Shown: positions 24,792 through 35,600 of the stretch, piece after piece | Layout: each line of letters starts with the position of its first letter | How positions within the stretch are numbered: position 1 is the stretch's first letter | Source: an uncultured Marinobacterium sp. | GTDB taxonomy: Bacteria > Pseudomonadota > Gammaproteobacteria > Pseudomonadales > Balneatricaceae | NCBI GenBank assembly: GCA_947501565.1 | Contig: CANMWJ010000004.1 | Span: 62,001-126,000, forward strand | Length of the DNA stretch: 64,000 nucleotides | Direction: 5' to 3' | The notes under the pieces: model-generated | What the model was told of the DNA's origin: nothing | The model's input: only the letters and a program-made list of their open reading frames with translations | Database searches by the model: none | Translations under genes and position numbers: made by a program

Positions 24792-26915
24792 ATGATGGAA
24801 AGGGCGCAAAAAATACTGCAAGACGTGTTCGGCTACGAGCAGTTTCGGACTCCGCAAGCGGAGGTGATCGAAACCCTGCTGAATGGCCGCGATGCCTTGG
24901 TGGTGATGCCCACCGGTGGCGGTAAATCTCTCTGTTACCAGCTACCCGCCCTGATCCGGCCCGGTGTGGCGGTGATCGTTTCGCCGCTGATCGCCCTGAT
25001 GCAGGATCAGGTCTCTGCGCTCTCCCAGTGGGGTATCCGCGCCGGCTGCCTTAACTCCTCCCTCGATTATCAGGTTATTAACGAAACCGAACATCAGTTG
25101 CGTGCTGGTGGCCTGGATCTTCTCTATATCGCACCGGAACGTCTGCTGCAGGCGCGCACACTGGACCTGCTGGAGGAGTGTCAGATCTCGCTGTTTGCGA
25201 TCGATGAGGCGCACTGTGTGTCCCAATGGGGACACGACTTCCGCCCGGAATACCTGCAGCTGTTCAAACTGCGCGAGCGTTTTCCCGGCGTACCGCGTAT
25301 CGCGCTTACTGCAACCGCAGATGAACGTACCCGACAGGAGATCATCAACCGGCTGGAGTTGACCGACGCCAGCCGTTTTATCCGCGGTTTCGACCGGCCC
25401 AACATCCGTTACCGGATTGGGCAGAAGGACCGCGCCAAAGAGCAACTGCTCAAATTCCTCAAAGATGAACACCCCCACGATGCGGGTGTGGTGTATTGCC
25501 TCTCCCGAAAGCGTGTTGAAGAGACCGCCGAATGGCTGAGTGAAAAAGGCTTTGAGGCGCTGCCGTATCACGCCGGCCTGCCCGCCGAACTGCGTAACCA
25601 TAACCAGCACCGGTTCCTCAACGAAGAGGGGATCGTGATGGTGGCGACCATCGCTTTCGGTATGGGGATCGATAAACCCAACGTACGTTTTGTTGCTCAT
25701 CTCGACCTGCCGAAAAGTGTCGAAGCTTATTATCAGGAGACTGGGCGTGCCGGTCGTGACGGTCAGCCCGCCGATGCCTGGATGGTCTACGGTCTGCAGG
25801 ATGTGATCTTCCTGCGCCAGATGCTGGCGGGATCACAGGCCAGCGATATGCACAAGCAGGTGGAGCGGCAGAAACTGGAAGCGATGCTCGGCCTGTGTGA
25901 GATCACCAGCTGTCGTCGCCAGGCGTTGCTGGCCTACTTTGGTGAAAACGAACACGAAGCCTGTGGCAATTGCGATACCTGTCTTGAACCGGTTCCCGTA
26001 TGGGATGGTACTGAAGCGGCGCGTAAAGCCTTGTCGGCGGTCTACCGTACCGGTCAGCGTTTTGGTGTGACCCATGTGATCGAAACCCTGATCGGTAATC
26101 GCCCGGATCGGGTGATTCAGCTGGGACACGACAAGATCACCACCTTCGGTATCGGCAAGGAGCTGGATAAGAAGCAGTGGCGCTCGGTGTTCCGCCAGTT
26201 GGTGGCACGGGGGTATCTCAGCGTGGATGCCGAAGGGCACGGTGTGTTGCAGCTGACCGAGAAGTGCCGTCCGGTGCTCAAAGGTGAAGAATCACTGGAG
26301 CTGCGCAAGGATCAGCGTAAGCAGAGCCGCTACGACCGTAAACAGGTACCGCAGAACAAGCTGGAAGCGGAGGATTTCGCACTCTGGAACGATCTCAAAG
26401 CATGCCGCAAACGCCTTGCCGACGAACATGGCGTACCGCCGTATGTCATTTTCCACGACGCCACTTTGATGGAGATGGTGATGTACCGGCCGCTGAGCCA
26501 CGATCAGCTCAGCCGCATCAACGGCGTTGGTCAGAAGAAGCTGGATCTTTACGGCAACGCCTTTATGACGGTGATCGAAGAGCATGAGGTATCGCCGCCA
26601 CAGCCTGACGTGGATACGCAGGCTGAGGAATCGATGATGCTCTACCGCACCGGTATGACGGTGGAGCAGGTGGCGCGTCAGCAGAAACTCTCGCCTAAGG
26701 TGATCTACGGTCATCTGGCGCAGGCGATCCAGCGCGGTCAGCTGGAGATGAATGATGTGATCGACCTGCCCGGAGCGGAGATCCAGCATGTGGAACAGGT
26801 GATCCATGAGTGTCAGCGCGAGTATGGTAACGCCCTGAAACCGGTGCATGAGGCGCTGGCGGGGGCTTACGATATGGGTGTGCTGCGTTGTATTAAAGCG
26901 GGCCTGCAGCTGTGA
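24792..26915 (+). CDS. recQ: ATP-dependent DNA helicase RecQ
   Basis: A 707-residue 3'-5' superfamily 2 helicase acting in recombination and fork repair. Motif I is [15 protein letters not shown], motif II is [17 protein letters not shown], motif VI region is [12 protein letters not shown]. The RecQ-Ct zinc finger follows with CGNCDTC, then the winged helix, and an HRDC domain near residues 520-590 ([17 protein letters not shown]). A further C-terminal helix-turn-helix-like region of about 90 residues extends past the usual 600-610 length, as in some gammaproteobacterial RecQs. The downstream yqaA-like gene overlaps the stop by four bases. Confidence 0.95.
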   Translation: MMERAQKILQDVFGYEQFRTPQAEVIETLLNGRDALVVMPTGGGKSLCYQLPALIRPGVAVIVSPLIALMQDQVSALSQWGIRAGCLNSSLDYQVINETEHQLRAGGLDLLYIAPERLLQARTLDLLEECQISLFAIDEAHCVSQWGHDFRPEYLQLFKLRERFPGVPRIALTATADERTRQEIINRLELTDASRFIRGFDRPNIRYRIGQKDRAKEQLLKFLKDEHPHDAGVVYCLSRKRVEETAEWLSEKGFEALPYHAGLPAELRNHNQHRFLNEEGIVMVATIAFGMGIDKPNVRFVAHLDLPKSVEAYYQETGRAGRDGQPADAWMVYGLQDVIFLRQMLAGSQASDMHKQVERQKLEAMLGLCEITSCRRQALLAYFGENEHEACGNCDTCLEPVPVWDGTEAARKALSAVYRTGQRFGVTHVIETLIGNRPDRVIQLGHDKITTFGIGKELDKKQWRSVFRQLVARGYLSVDAEGHGVLQLTEKCRPVLKGEESLELRKDQRKQSRYDRKQVPQNKLEAEDFALWNDLKACRKRLADEHGVPPYVIFHDATLMEMVMYRPLSHDQLSRINGVGQKKLDLYGNAFMTVIEEHEVSPPQPDVDTQAEESMMLYRTGMTVEQVARQQKLSPKVIYGHLAQAIQRGQLEMNDVIDLPGAEIQHVEQVIHECQREYGNALKPVHEALAGAYDMGVLRCIKAGLQL

Positions 26916-27334
26916 CCCTGGATGCCACCCTTGGGGGGCTGTTCCTCAGCGGCCTGATTTCCTCTACCTTGCTGCCCGGAGGCTCTGAAGCCCTGTTCGG
27001 CTGGATGCTGAATGAAGGAGAGCACGCGGTACTGCCGATGTTTCTCGCTGTTACCATCGGCAATACGCTGGGCGGTATTATCACGTTCCTGATGGGCGTG
27101 CTGGTGGCGAAACGTTACCCGCTGCGGGCGCTGGAGAAACCGGAACACCTGCGTGCGCAGCGCTGGATCGAGAAATACGGTCCCTTTACGTTGCTCCTAA
27201 GCTGGCTGCCGGTGGTGGGCGATCCACTCTGTTTTATCGCCGGTTGGTTGCGTGGCCACTTCTGGCTGGCCGCATTGATGATCATGCTGGGTAAAGCGGC
27301 CCGTTATCTGGCGCTGGTTCTCTTAATTAGCTAA
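26912..27334 (+). CDS. YqaA/SNARE-associated-type small membrane protein
   Basis: A 140-residue inner-membrane protein of the YqaA type, related to DedA proteins. Visible features are the N-terminal [16 protein letters not shown], the glycine-rich [13 protein letters not shown] segment and the [17 protein letters not shown] loop with its conserved Pro and Asp. Four to five hydrophobic stretches are present. Its GTG start overlaps the recQ stop codon, so translation is coupled. A function in recombination is not implied; the family is poorly characterised. Confidence 0.82.
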   Translation: MTLDATLGGLFLSGLISSTLLPGGSEALFGWMLNEGEHAVLPMFLAVTIGNTLGGIITFLMGVLVAKRYPLRALEKPEHLRAQRWIEKYGPFTLLLSWLPVVGDPLCFIAGWLRGHFWLAALMIMLGKAARYLALVLLIS

Positions 27335-27380
27335 TCTGCATCTACGCTTCTTTTTGCCTCAACTGCATGGACGGAGGCTT

Positions 27381-28178
27381 ATGCTGACCGCTGCCACCTT
27401 TCGCAAGCTACGTATCATTCTGTTGCTGGTGCTGCTTTTGGTTATCGCGCTGAATACCTGGCTTTCGATTGTGCGTATCACCGACTGGAAGGAACCGCTC
27501 TGGGTGGTGATCTATCCGATCAACGCTGACGGAGGTGTGGATACCGATCTCTATATTGATGCGTTGCGGGAAGAACACTTCGAGGATATGGAGCTGTTCT
27601 TAGCTCGAGAAGCGCAGCGTTACGGCATTACCACCACGAATCCGCTGGAGGTGAAGCTGGCACCTGCCGTTGACTCCCAACCGCCTCCAGTCCCAACTGA
27701 ACCGAGTATCTTCCAGAATGTGGTCTGGAGCCTGTCGATGCGCTACTGGTCGTGGCAGAACGATTCCTGGACCGGGCCTGCGCCGGATATCCGTATCTAT
27801 ATGCGTTTCTTTTCGCCTACCAACAACCATGTGCTGGAGCACTCCCTTGGCTTGCAGAAGGGGATGATCGGATTGGTGAATGGCTTTGCCAGCGTCGACT
27901 ATCAGGGCCGGAACAACTTCGTCGCTGTACATGAGCTGATGCATACCCTGGGGGCCAGCGATAAATACGATATGGCGAACAATTTCCCGCTCTGGCCGGA
28001 GGGGTACGCTGAACCGCATAAACAACCGCTGTTACCACAACGTAAGGCTGAGGTGATGGGCGGTCGCATCGTCGTCCAAAAGGGTTTTGCGTTGATGCCC
28101 AAGGATCTGCAGCAGGTGGTGGTCGGGCCGCAGACCGCGCACGAGATCAATTGGCGCAATGGTGTTGATGCTGATTAA
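27381..28178 (+). CDS. Membrane-anchored protein with HExxH zincin motif
   Basis: A 265-residue protein I cannot assign to a named family. One N-terminal hydrophobic segment at about 10-30 is followed by a periplasmic part containing VAVHELMHTLGASDKYD, which has the HExxH zinc-protease signature followed by a Gly/Ala-Ser-Asp turn, as in metzincin-like folds. It is therefore a predicted membrane-tethered metallopeptidase. The third zinc ligand is not clear; Asp in SDKYD is a candidate. The ATG at 27381 follows GGAGG by eight bases; an upstream TTG frame is less likely. It follows recQ and the yqaA-like gene on the same strand with a 46-base gap. Confidence 0.7.
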   Translation: MLTAATFRKLRIILLLVLLLVIALNTWLSIVRITDWKEPLWVVIYPINADGGVDTDLYIDALREEHFEDMELFLAREAQRYGITTTNPLEVKLAPAVDSQPPPVPTEPSIFQNVVWSLSMRYWSWQNDSWTGPAPDIRIYMRFFSPTNNHVLEHSLGLQKGMIGLVNGFASVDYQGRNNFVAVHELMHTLGASDKYDMANNFPLWPEGYAEPHKQPLLPQRKAEVMGGRIVVQKGFALMPKDLQQVVVGPQTAHEINWRNGVDAD

Positions 28179-28259
28179 ATTTCAGACAATTTCTCTTTAG
28201 TCGTAGCGGCCGATCTGCGCTATAATCCGCGCCTTTCCAATATTTGAACGTTCCAGAAC

Positions 28260-29213
28260 ATGACCGATACCGCCGCTGTCGAGATTGCTGAAAGCAAAGA
28301 ATCTCCCGAGAAAAAACTGAAAATCCGCATCAACAAGCTGCAGAAACGCCTGCGCCGTGAAGTTGGCCGTGCCATCGAAGATTTCAACATGATCGAAGAC
28401 GGCGACAAGGTGATGGTATGTCTGTCCGGTGGCAAGGATTCCTATGCCATGCTGGACATTCTGATGAACCTGCAGAAGAGTGCGCCGATCAGTTTTGAGA
28501 TCGTGGCGGTCAATCTGGACCAGAAACAGCCGGGTTTCCCTGAGCACATTTTGCCGGAATACCTGGAGTCTATCGGTGTTGAGTTCCATATCGTCGAGCG
28601 CGATACCTACTCCATCGTCAAAGAGGTGGTGCCTGAGGGTAAAACCACCTGCGGTCTCTGCTCCCGTCTGCGTCGTGGAACCCTGTATGGTTTCGCGGAA
28701 AAGATCGGTGCCAACAAGATCGCGCTGGGTCACCACCGCGATGATATTCTGGAAACCTTCTTCCTTAACATGTTCTACGGCGGCAAACTGAAATCGATGC
28801 CACCTAAGCTGGTCTCCGACGACGGCAAGAACATGGTGATCCGCCCACTGGCGTACGCGCGCGAGAAAGATATCGCCGAGTACGGTGAGCTGAAACAGTT
28901 CCCGATCATCCCGTGTAACCTGTGCGGTTCGCAGGAGAACCTGCAGCGCCAGGTGATTAAAGAGATGTTGAACGGCTGGGATAAGTCCCATCCGGGCCGC
29001 ATTGAAACCATGTTCCGCTCCCTGCAGAACGTAGTACCGTCCCATCTGGCCGACACCGAGCTGTTCAACTTCAAGGAGCTGCAGCGTGGTTATGCACATG
29101 GCATCGCCGGTAACAGTGTGACCAACCACTTCGACCCGGCGGAAGGTGTTGAAGGTGAAAGTGCACCGCAGGCACAGAAAATGCCGGAGATGATCGATAT
29201 CCTGGCGCTCTGA
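28260..29213 (+). CDS. ttcA: tRNA 2-thiocytidine synthetase TtcA
   Basis: A 317-residue PP-loop ATPase that thiolates cytidine 32 of certain tRNAs. The PP-loop is [10 protein letters not shown] near residue 60. Two CxxC pairs that hold the iron-sulfur cluster are visible: [10 protein letters not shown] and [12 protein letters not shown]. Length and arrangement match TtcA. It is followed by an intrinsic terminator at 29238-29263. The intergenic start region has only a weak ribosome site. Confidence 0.95.
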   Translation: MTDTAAVEIAESKESPEKKLKIRINKLQKRLRREVGRAIEDFNMIEDGDKVMVCLSGGKDSYAMLDILMNLQKSAPISFEIVAVNLDQKQPGFPEHILPEYLESIGVEFHIVERDTYSIVKEVVPEGKTTCGLCSRLRRGTLYGFAEKIGANKIALGHHRDDILETFFLNMFYGGKLKSMPPKLVSDDGKNMVIRPLAYAREKDIAEYGELKQFPIIPCNLCGSQENLQRQVIKEMLNGWDKSHPGRIETMFRSLQNVVPSHLADTELFNFKELQRGYAHGIAGNSVTNHFDPAEGVEGESAPQAQKMPEMIDILAL

Positions 29214-29237
29214 TCGCCACGATAATCACAGGTACAG

Positions 29238-29263
29238 GGGCTTCGATTATCGAGGCCCTTTTT
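29238..29263 (+). terminator. Intrinsic terminator of ttcA
   Basis: GGGCTTCGA pairs with TCGAGGCCC (one G-U pair) around a small loop, followed by five T. It is placed 24 bases after the ttcA stop. Confidence 0.8.
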
Positions 29264-29303
29264 GTTTCTAATCCACACCAGCTTCCACAGGGAGGTAAGC
29301 GCT

Positions 29304-30476
29304 TTGAACATCAATGTCCTGTTATTGGCGCTTTGTCAGGCACTCTTAACCACCGGCAACGTGCTGCTGGTCTCCGTCACCGCATTGATCGGTCGTGACC
29401 TAGCGCCCAGTGCCTCCCTGACCACGCTGCCCGTAGCGATGCAGTTTGTCGGTCTGATGGCCGCGACCATTCCCGCCTCTCTGATCATGAAACGGATCGG
29501 CCGTAAGAACGGTTTTTATCTGGGCAACAGCATCGGTATTGGCGGTGCGCTGGCCTGCGTGTGGGCACTCTCCAACAGCCAGTTTACGGCGTTCTGCCTG
29601 GGTACCTTCCTGCTGGGGATCGGTATCGGTTTCGGTACGCTCTATCGCTTCGCGGCGGTGGAGGTGTGCGCGCCTGAGCAGAAGAACCGTGCAATCTCAC
29701 TGGTGATGGCGGGTGGTGTTCTTGCGGCGATTGCAGGCCCGACACTGGCGGTTTCCAGTCAGCAGTGGGTTGAAGATATTCCTTTTCAGGGGGCGTTTAT
29801 CGGATTGCTGGTGCTTTACGTGTTCGCGCTGGTACTGCTCAGCCTGATCCGTATCCCGAAAGCGAATGCTGCTGAACAGGCGGGTGAAGCGCGGCCGATT
29901 GGCCAGATCATGGCGCAGCCGGATTTTATCACCGCGGTGGTCGCGGGCATGGTGGGCTACGCGGTGATGAACCTGCTGATGACCGCCACGCCGCTGGCAA
30001 TGGACCGCTGTGGCTACAGCTTCGGCTCGGTGGCGAGTGTGATCGAGTGGCACGTATTGGGGATGTTCGTGCCCTCGTTCTTTACCGGATCTTTGGTTAA
30101 CCGCTTTGGTATCAAACCGATGATCTACAGCGGTGCGGCCCTGCTGGTCAGTTGTATCCTGATCAACCTGACTGGCACCAGCGAGTGGCACTTCTTCAGC
30201 GCACTGTTGCTGCTGGGCGTTGGCTGGAACTTTATGTTTATCCCGGCCACCCAGCTGCTTACTGGCACCTATAAACCGGCGGAGAAAGCCAAGTCGCAGG
30301 CGGCCAACGAGTTTCTGGTATTCAGTGTTGTCACTATGTCGGCCCTGACCTCCGGTTGGCTGGAGGACTCTCTGGGTTGGTTCACCATGAACTGGATGAT
30401 GATGCCGGTGGTGCTCTGGGCAGTTGCGGTGGTGTTCTTTATGGACCGCCGAAAGCGCGCATTGGCGCTTGCCTGA
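29304..30476 (+). CDS. Major facilitator superfamily transporter
   Basis: A 390-residue, 12-TM MFS permease. The MFS loop appears as MKRIGRKNGFYLGNS between TM2 and TM3, and TM4-5 shows GIGIGFGTLYRFAAVEV. Substrate is not predictable. The TTG at 29304 was chosen because GGGAGGTAAG lies eight bases upstream; starting at 29262 would run into the ttcA terminator. The Nmad3-like gene starts 11 bases after its stop, so the two probably share a transcript. Confidence 0.8.
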   Translation: MNINVLLLALCQALLTTGNVLLVSVTALIGRDLAPSASLTTLPVAMQFVGLMAATIPASLIMKRIGRKNGFYLGNSIGIGGALACVWALSNSQFTAFCLGTFLLGIGIGFGTLYRFAAVEVCAPEQKNRAISLVMAGGVLAAIAGPTLAVSSQQWVEDIPFQGAFIGLLVLYVFALVLLSLIRIPKANAAEQAGEARPIGQIMAQPDFITAVVAGMVGYAVMNLLMTATPLAMDRCGYSFGSVASVIEWHVLGMFVPSFFTGSLVNRFGIKPMIYSGAALLVSCILINLTGTSEWHFFSALLLLGVGWNFMFIPATQLLTGTYKPAEKAKSQAANEFLVFSVVTMSALTSGWLEDSLGWFTMNWMMMPVVLWAVAVVFFMDRRKRALALA

Positions 30477-30486
30477 GGATAACGCT

Positions 30487-31329
30487 GTGAAACTGATCCT
30501 GAGCCGCAAGGGCACCGACTCCAGCGCCGGTGGTTTGCCCAGTCCTATCTTTCCCGACGGACGTATCGTCTCCTTGCCGATCCCGCAGTCGGACGGCCTG
30601 ACGCGTTATTCACAACTACAGGTCGGTAACCAGTCGCTCTCCAGCCTGATCAAACAGCTGGGGGGTAAGCAGTGGCGCAGTGGTTGTCATCTGGACCCGG
30701 ATATCGACCACTCCCTCTGCGCGGACGTACAGGACTGGTTGCCCGCCTTTGGACAGGCCTCGTCTGCGCAGCGTCATCTGGAGCAGGAGGGTGTGGGTGT
30801 TGGCGATCTGTTCCTGTTCTTCGGCTGGTTCAAGCAGGTGGAAAAGGTGAAAGGGCGCTGGCAGCAGGTGAAAGGCGCACCGGATATCCACCTGATCTAT
30901 GGCTGGATGCAGGTGTGCGAGATCCTCAAACCTGAAGGGGATAACCGCGAGATCCTTGAGCGCTATCCGCAGCTTGCACGTCACCCACACCTGCAGACGG
31001 ATTACCCGTTTAATACCATCTACCTGCCGACCGAACAGTTGCAGATCGGCGAGCATTTCCTGGATCTGCCGGGTACCGGTGTATTTAGTCACTATGATCA
31101 ACTGCGCCAGCTGACCACAGCGGGAGAAAACCGCACCCAGTGGACCTTGCCTGCGGCGTTCTTTCCGACGGACTTCGAGCGTGCGCTCAGTTATCACCGC
31201 CAACCGTGGCGTTGGCAGCAGAGTGAGGAGTCGGCAAAACTGCAGGCAGCGGCTCGTGGTCAGGAGTTCGTGCTGGACCTGGCTGTTCAGCCGGATGTGA
31301 TCCCCTGGATCGAAGCGCTCTTCCGCTAA
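30487..31329 (+). CDS. Nmad3-like (nucleotide modification-associated domain 3) protein
   Basis: A 280-residue protein beginning VKLILSRKGTDSSAGGLPSPIFPDGRIVSLPIP, which is the hallmark start of Nmad3 domain proteins, predicted from comparative work to take part in nucleotide or nucleic-acid modification. The family has not been characterised biochemically to my knowledge. Further conserved-looking blocks are LEQEGVGVGDLFLFFGWF and HPHLQTDYPFNTIYLP. The GTG at 30487 follows TGAGGA by eight bases. It follows the MFS gene by 11 bases, with no phage or restriction genes nearby. Confidence 0.75.
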   Translation: MKLILSRKGTDSSAGGLPSPIFPDGRIVSLPIPQSDGLTRYSQLQVGNQSLSSLIKQLGGKQWRSGCHLDPDIDHSLCADVQDWLPAFGQASSAQRHLEQEGVGVGDLFLFFGWFKQVEKVKGRWQQVKGAPDIHLIYGWMQVCEILKPEGDNREILERYPQLARHPHLQTDYPFNTIYLPTEQLQIGEHFLDLPGTGVFSHYDQLRQLTTAGENRTQWTLPAAFFPTDFERALSYHRQPWRWQQSEESAKLQAAARGQEFVLDLAVQPDVIPWIEALFR

Positions 31330-31449
31330 TCCCGCCCAAAGTGAAAAGAACTGCAAAGTTCAGGTCTCAGGCGCGCACTCCCACTGCGGTTTTTTGTATG
31401 CTTGCCCGCTGAGATTTCTGCTTTACTGTATCTAACTGATTCGGATGAT

Positions 31450-31474
31450 AAATCCCCTTTAAAAGAGGGGATTT
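31450..31474. repeat. Hairpin in the leader of the RND pump genes
   Basis: AAATCCCCT and AGGGGATTT form a perfect nine-base stem around a seven-base loop, about 70 bases before the TTG of the adaptor gene. No U run follows, so it is not a standard terminator. It may be a dispersed palindrome or an mRNA-stabilising hairpin. Confidence 0.45.
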
Positions 31475-31545
31475 AGGACGCTCCTACAAGGGGCCGCCAA
31501 CCACCGTCCTGCTTCTGCGAACCTGCGTACAACAAGGAGTCCGCG

Positions 31546-32643
31546 TTGAAAAAGCTTCTCGTCACTACACTGTTTACCATTCTCTCCATCTCCCCGTTCA
31601 CCGCAGTGTCGGTTCAGGCGGCGGATAAACCACTGCCAGCGGTGATCGTGCATACCGTCGAGATCTCCGATCTGACGCCAACCTTTCGTATATCGGGACG
31701 TATCGAGGCGAGTGAGCGGGTGAACCTGCTGGCGCGGGTATCCGGTTTTCTGGAGGGACGTCGGTTCACCGAAGGTGCGAAGGTTGAAGAAGGGGAGATA
31801 CTGTTCCTCATTGAAGAGAACAACTACGAGATCGCTCTGAAGCAGGCGCAGGCGGATATGGCGGCTGCGCGGGCCTCACTGAAAAATGCGCAGGCTAACC
31901 TGAAGCGCAACCAGGCGTTGCGTAAACGTCAGGCCGTTGCGCAGTCGCAGCTGGATCAGGCCGAAGCGGACCGCGATCAGGCCCGCGCACAGCTACTGAA
32001 ATCTGAAGCGCAGCTGGAGAAAGCGAAACTGGATCTGGGTTACACCAAGGTGAAAGCGCCGTTTTCAGGGCGGATCGGCAAGTCCAACTTTTCAGTCGGT
32101 GAACTGATCAGTCCGGAGAGCGGCACGCTGGCGACGATAGTGCAGACCGACCCGGTGTACGTGGAGATGTCGATCAGCGAGAAACTGATGCTGGATGCGC
32201 GCCGTCAGGGGATCGATCTGGACAACCCGCCGGTAGCACCGCGTCTGCAACTCTCCGACAACAGCGACTATCCGCTGGAGGGCACTTTCGACTTTATCTC
32301 GCCGGAGGTGGACCGTAACACCGATACCATCACCCTGCGCGCGACCTTCCCCAACCCCAACAATCTGCTGCTGCCGGGTGAGTTCGTCCACGTAAACATC
32401 AAACGTAAGCAGCCGGAATCCGGCATCCGTATCCCCCAATCCGCTGTGCAGCGTGACCGACAGGGTTATTACGTGCTGGAGGTGAACGCGGACAGCAATG
32501 TAGCGCTGACCCGCGTGGAGATGGGGCTGCAGGCGCAAGGCCTCTGGCAGGTGGTGAGCGGACTGGAGGCGGGGGACCGGGTGATTACCGAAGGTCTGCA
32601 GAAGGTAAAACCGGGTATTCAGGTTAAAGCGGTAGAGGAGTAA
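31546..32643 (+). CDS. RND efflux pump periplasmic adaptor (AcrA/MexA type)
   Basis: A 365-residue membrane-fusion protein that links the RND permease to an outer-membrane channel. A Sec signal (about 1-25, ending VQA) is followed by a lipoyl-like hairpin (LLARVSGFLEGRRFTEGAKVEEGEILF), a long alpha-helical coiled coil (about 95-165, AQADMAAARASLKNAQ), and the second half-lipoyl (GYTKVKAPFSGRIG). The N terminus has no lipobox, so it is not lipid-anchored. TTG start with AAGGAG seven bases upstream. The permease gene starts three bases after the stop. No outer-membrane TolC-like gene is present here. Confidence 0.9.
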   Translation: MKKLLVTTLFTILSISPFTAVSVQAADKPLPAVIVHTVEISDLTPTFRISGRIEASERVNLLARVSGFLEGRRFTEGAKVEEGEILFLIEENNYEIALKQAQADMAAARASLKNAQANLKRNQALRKRQAVAQSQLDQAEADRDQARAQLLKSEAQLEKAKLDLGYTKVKAPFSGRIGKSNFSVGELISPESGTLATIVQTDPVYVEMSISEKLMLDARRQGIDLDNPPVAPRLQLSDNSDYPLEGTFDFISPEVDRNTDTITLRATFPNPNNLLLPGEFVHVNIKRKQPESGIRIPQSAVQRDRQGYYVLEVNADSNVALTRVEMGLQAQGLWQVVSGLEAGDRVITEGLQKVKPGIQVKAVEE

Positions 32644-32646
32644 ACC

Positions 32647-35600
32647 ATGTTCTCTATCTTCTTTATCAACCGGCCAAAATTTGCGCTGGTGATCTCCATT
32701 GTTTTGATGATCGCCGGTGGTCTGGCTGCGCTGACGCTGCCGGTCGCGCAGTACCCCGATATCACTCCGCCCAAGGTACAGGTGAAAGCCTCTTATCCTG
32801 GCGCGAACGCCGAGGTGGTGGAGCAGGCGGTGGCAACACCGATCGAAGCGCAGGTGAACGGTGTCGATAACATGCTCTATATGTCGTCTTCGTCGTCGAA
32901 CGATGGCGGTTATACGCTGGATATCACCTTTGCCGTGGGCACCGACCCGGATCAGGCCGCGATCAACGTACAGAACCGCGTTGCTCTGGCCGAATCCGCG
33001 CTGCCGCAGGAGGTGGTGCGTCAGGGGGTGACCACCCGCAAGCAGGCGAGCAACATGCTGATGGTGATCAACTTGTTCTCGCCGGAGGGGACCTACGACG
33101 AGCTGTTCCTCAGCAACTACACCACGCTGAACATTCAGGATGCGCTGGCGCGTATCAGCGGCGTGGGATCCGCCTCTCAGTTCAGTCCGCTGGATTACGG
33201 TATGCGAGTCTGGCTCGATCCGGACCGTCTGCAGGCGCTTAACCTATCACCCACCGATGTCAGCAACGCCATCAAACAGCAGAACATTCAGGCTTCGGTG
33301 GGTATTATCGGTCAGCCACCACTGACCCAGAGCCAGCAGTTCCAGTACAACCTGCGTGCCAAGGGGCGTCTGGAAACGGTGGAGGAGTTTGAGAACATCA
33401 TCCTGCGCAGTGGCGAGAGTGGCGCAGCAGTTCGCCTGCGCGATGTGGCGCGGGTGGAGCTGGGCTCCCAGACCTACAGCGCGTCGGCATTGATGAACGG
33501 TAACCCGGCGGCAACCCTGGCGATCTACCAGAGCCCGGGGGCTAATGCGCTGGATGTGGCCGATCAGGTCTACGCCGAGCTGGAACGTCTGAGCCTGCGT
33601 TTCCCTGACGATCTGGAATACGCTATCCTCTACGACACCACCTTGTCGGTGAAAGCGTCCCTGCAGGAGGTAGTAGAGACGCTGTTTATCACCTTTGGCC
33701 TGGTGGTGTTTGTCACCTTCCTGTTCCTCGCCGACTGGCGCGCGACACTGATTCCGTCGGCGACCATCCCGGTTTCCCTGATCGCTACCTTTGCAGTGCT
33801 GCAGGTTTTGGGTTTCAGTATCAATACCATCTCGCTGTTCGCGTTGATTCTGGCGATCGGTATCGTCGTGGATGACGCCATCGTGGTGGTGGAGAACGTT
33901 AAACGCCATCTGCAGGAGGGCTTATCGCCGAAGGAGGCGACGGCGATCTCCATGAAGGAGGTGACCGGCCCAGTGATCGCCACTACGCTGGTGCTGCTGG
34001 CGGTGTTCGTACCGGTGGCCTTTATGCCGGGTATTACGGGCAAACTCTACACCGAATTTGCGGTGACTATCTCGGTAGCTGTCTGCTTCTCCTCCCTGAA
34101 CGCACTGACCCTGTCGCCGGCACTCTGCTCGTTACTATTGAAACCGGCCAGTGAATCGACCGGTATCTTTAAGTTGTTTGACCACTTACTGAACTGGACC
34201 CGCCGCGGTTACGTGAAGCGGGTAAGTTTCCTCAACCGCCACCTGTTCCTCAGTCTGGGCTTGCTGGCGGCGATGGGGGGCGGCGTGTATCACATGTTCA
34301 GCACCACACCGACCGGGTTCCTGCCCTATGAAGATAACGGTGCGTTCTTTGTGAACGTACAGTTGCCGGATGGCGCCTCGTTGAACCGGACCCAGGAAGT
34401 GGTGGAACAGATCGACGAAATCCTGATGGCACAGCCGGGTGTGGACAGCCGTATCGCCATCAATGGCTTCAGTATTCTGGGGGGCGCCGCGCCAAACGCT
34501 GCACTGGCGATCCCGGTGTTGGATCACTGGGATGAGCGCACCGATCCTGATCTGGTCTGGTACAAGATTCTGCAGCGCCTGAACGCCGAGCTGGCGACCA
34601 TTCCGGGCGCTAATATCATGGCGTTCCCGACACCGCCGATTCCGGGTTTGGGTAATGCGGGTGGTCTGGAAGCTAATCTGATCGATCTGAAAAACGGATC
34701 GCCCCAGGAACTGGCACAGGCAGTAAGGTCGCTGATTATCGCCGCCAACCAGTCGGACGAATTCAGCCGCGTGTACTCCACCTACTCGGCTAACGTACCG
34801 CAGCTGGAGCTGGTGGTGGATAGAGACAAAGCGCTGGCGCTGGGCGTTTCCATGAGCGAGTTGTTCGGCACCTTGCAGGCGCAGTTGGGCACCCAATACG
34901 TCAACGATTTCAATATCTATGGCCGCAACTACCGGGTGATGCTGCAGGCGGACAGCGAGTTCCGTGACAACATCGAAGATATCGGCCGTATCAAGGTGAA
35001 GAGCAGTCAGGGGTATATGGTGCCGGTCAACGCGCTGGTGGAGGTTAAACCGGTGCTGGGACCGCAGACGCTGACCCGCTACAACCAGCAGCGTTCTGCG
35101 GCCGTAACCGCGATGCTGGCACCCAATATCTCCTCGGGTGACGGTATTAAGCTGCTGGAACAGCTGGCGAAAGATACCCTGCCGGACGGGTACGTGCTGG
35201 AGTGGACCGGCTCCACCCAGCAGGAGCAGGAAGCGGGTGGTTTCGTGATTATCATCATGTCGCTGGCGATCCTCTTTGCCTACCTGTTCCTAGTGGCGCA
35301 GTACGAGAGCTGGACCATCCCGCTGGCGGTGATGTTGTCGATCACCGTGGCGCTGCTGGGGGCGATCCTGCCGCTGTGGCTGATTCCGGGGCTGACCAAC
35401 AACCTCTACGCCCAGATCGGTATCGTGATGCTGATCGGTCTGGCGAGTAAGTCGGCGATCCTGATCGTCGAGTTTGCCAAACAGCTGCGGGAGCAGGGCT
35501 ACTCCATCATCGATGCTGCAAATGAAGCGGCCAACCTGCGCTACCGTGCCGTGTTGATGACCGCCTTTTCCTTCATACTGGGTGTATTGCCGTTGGTATT

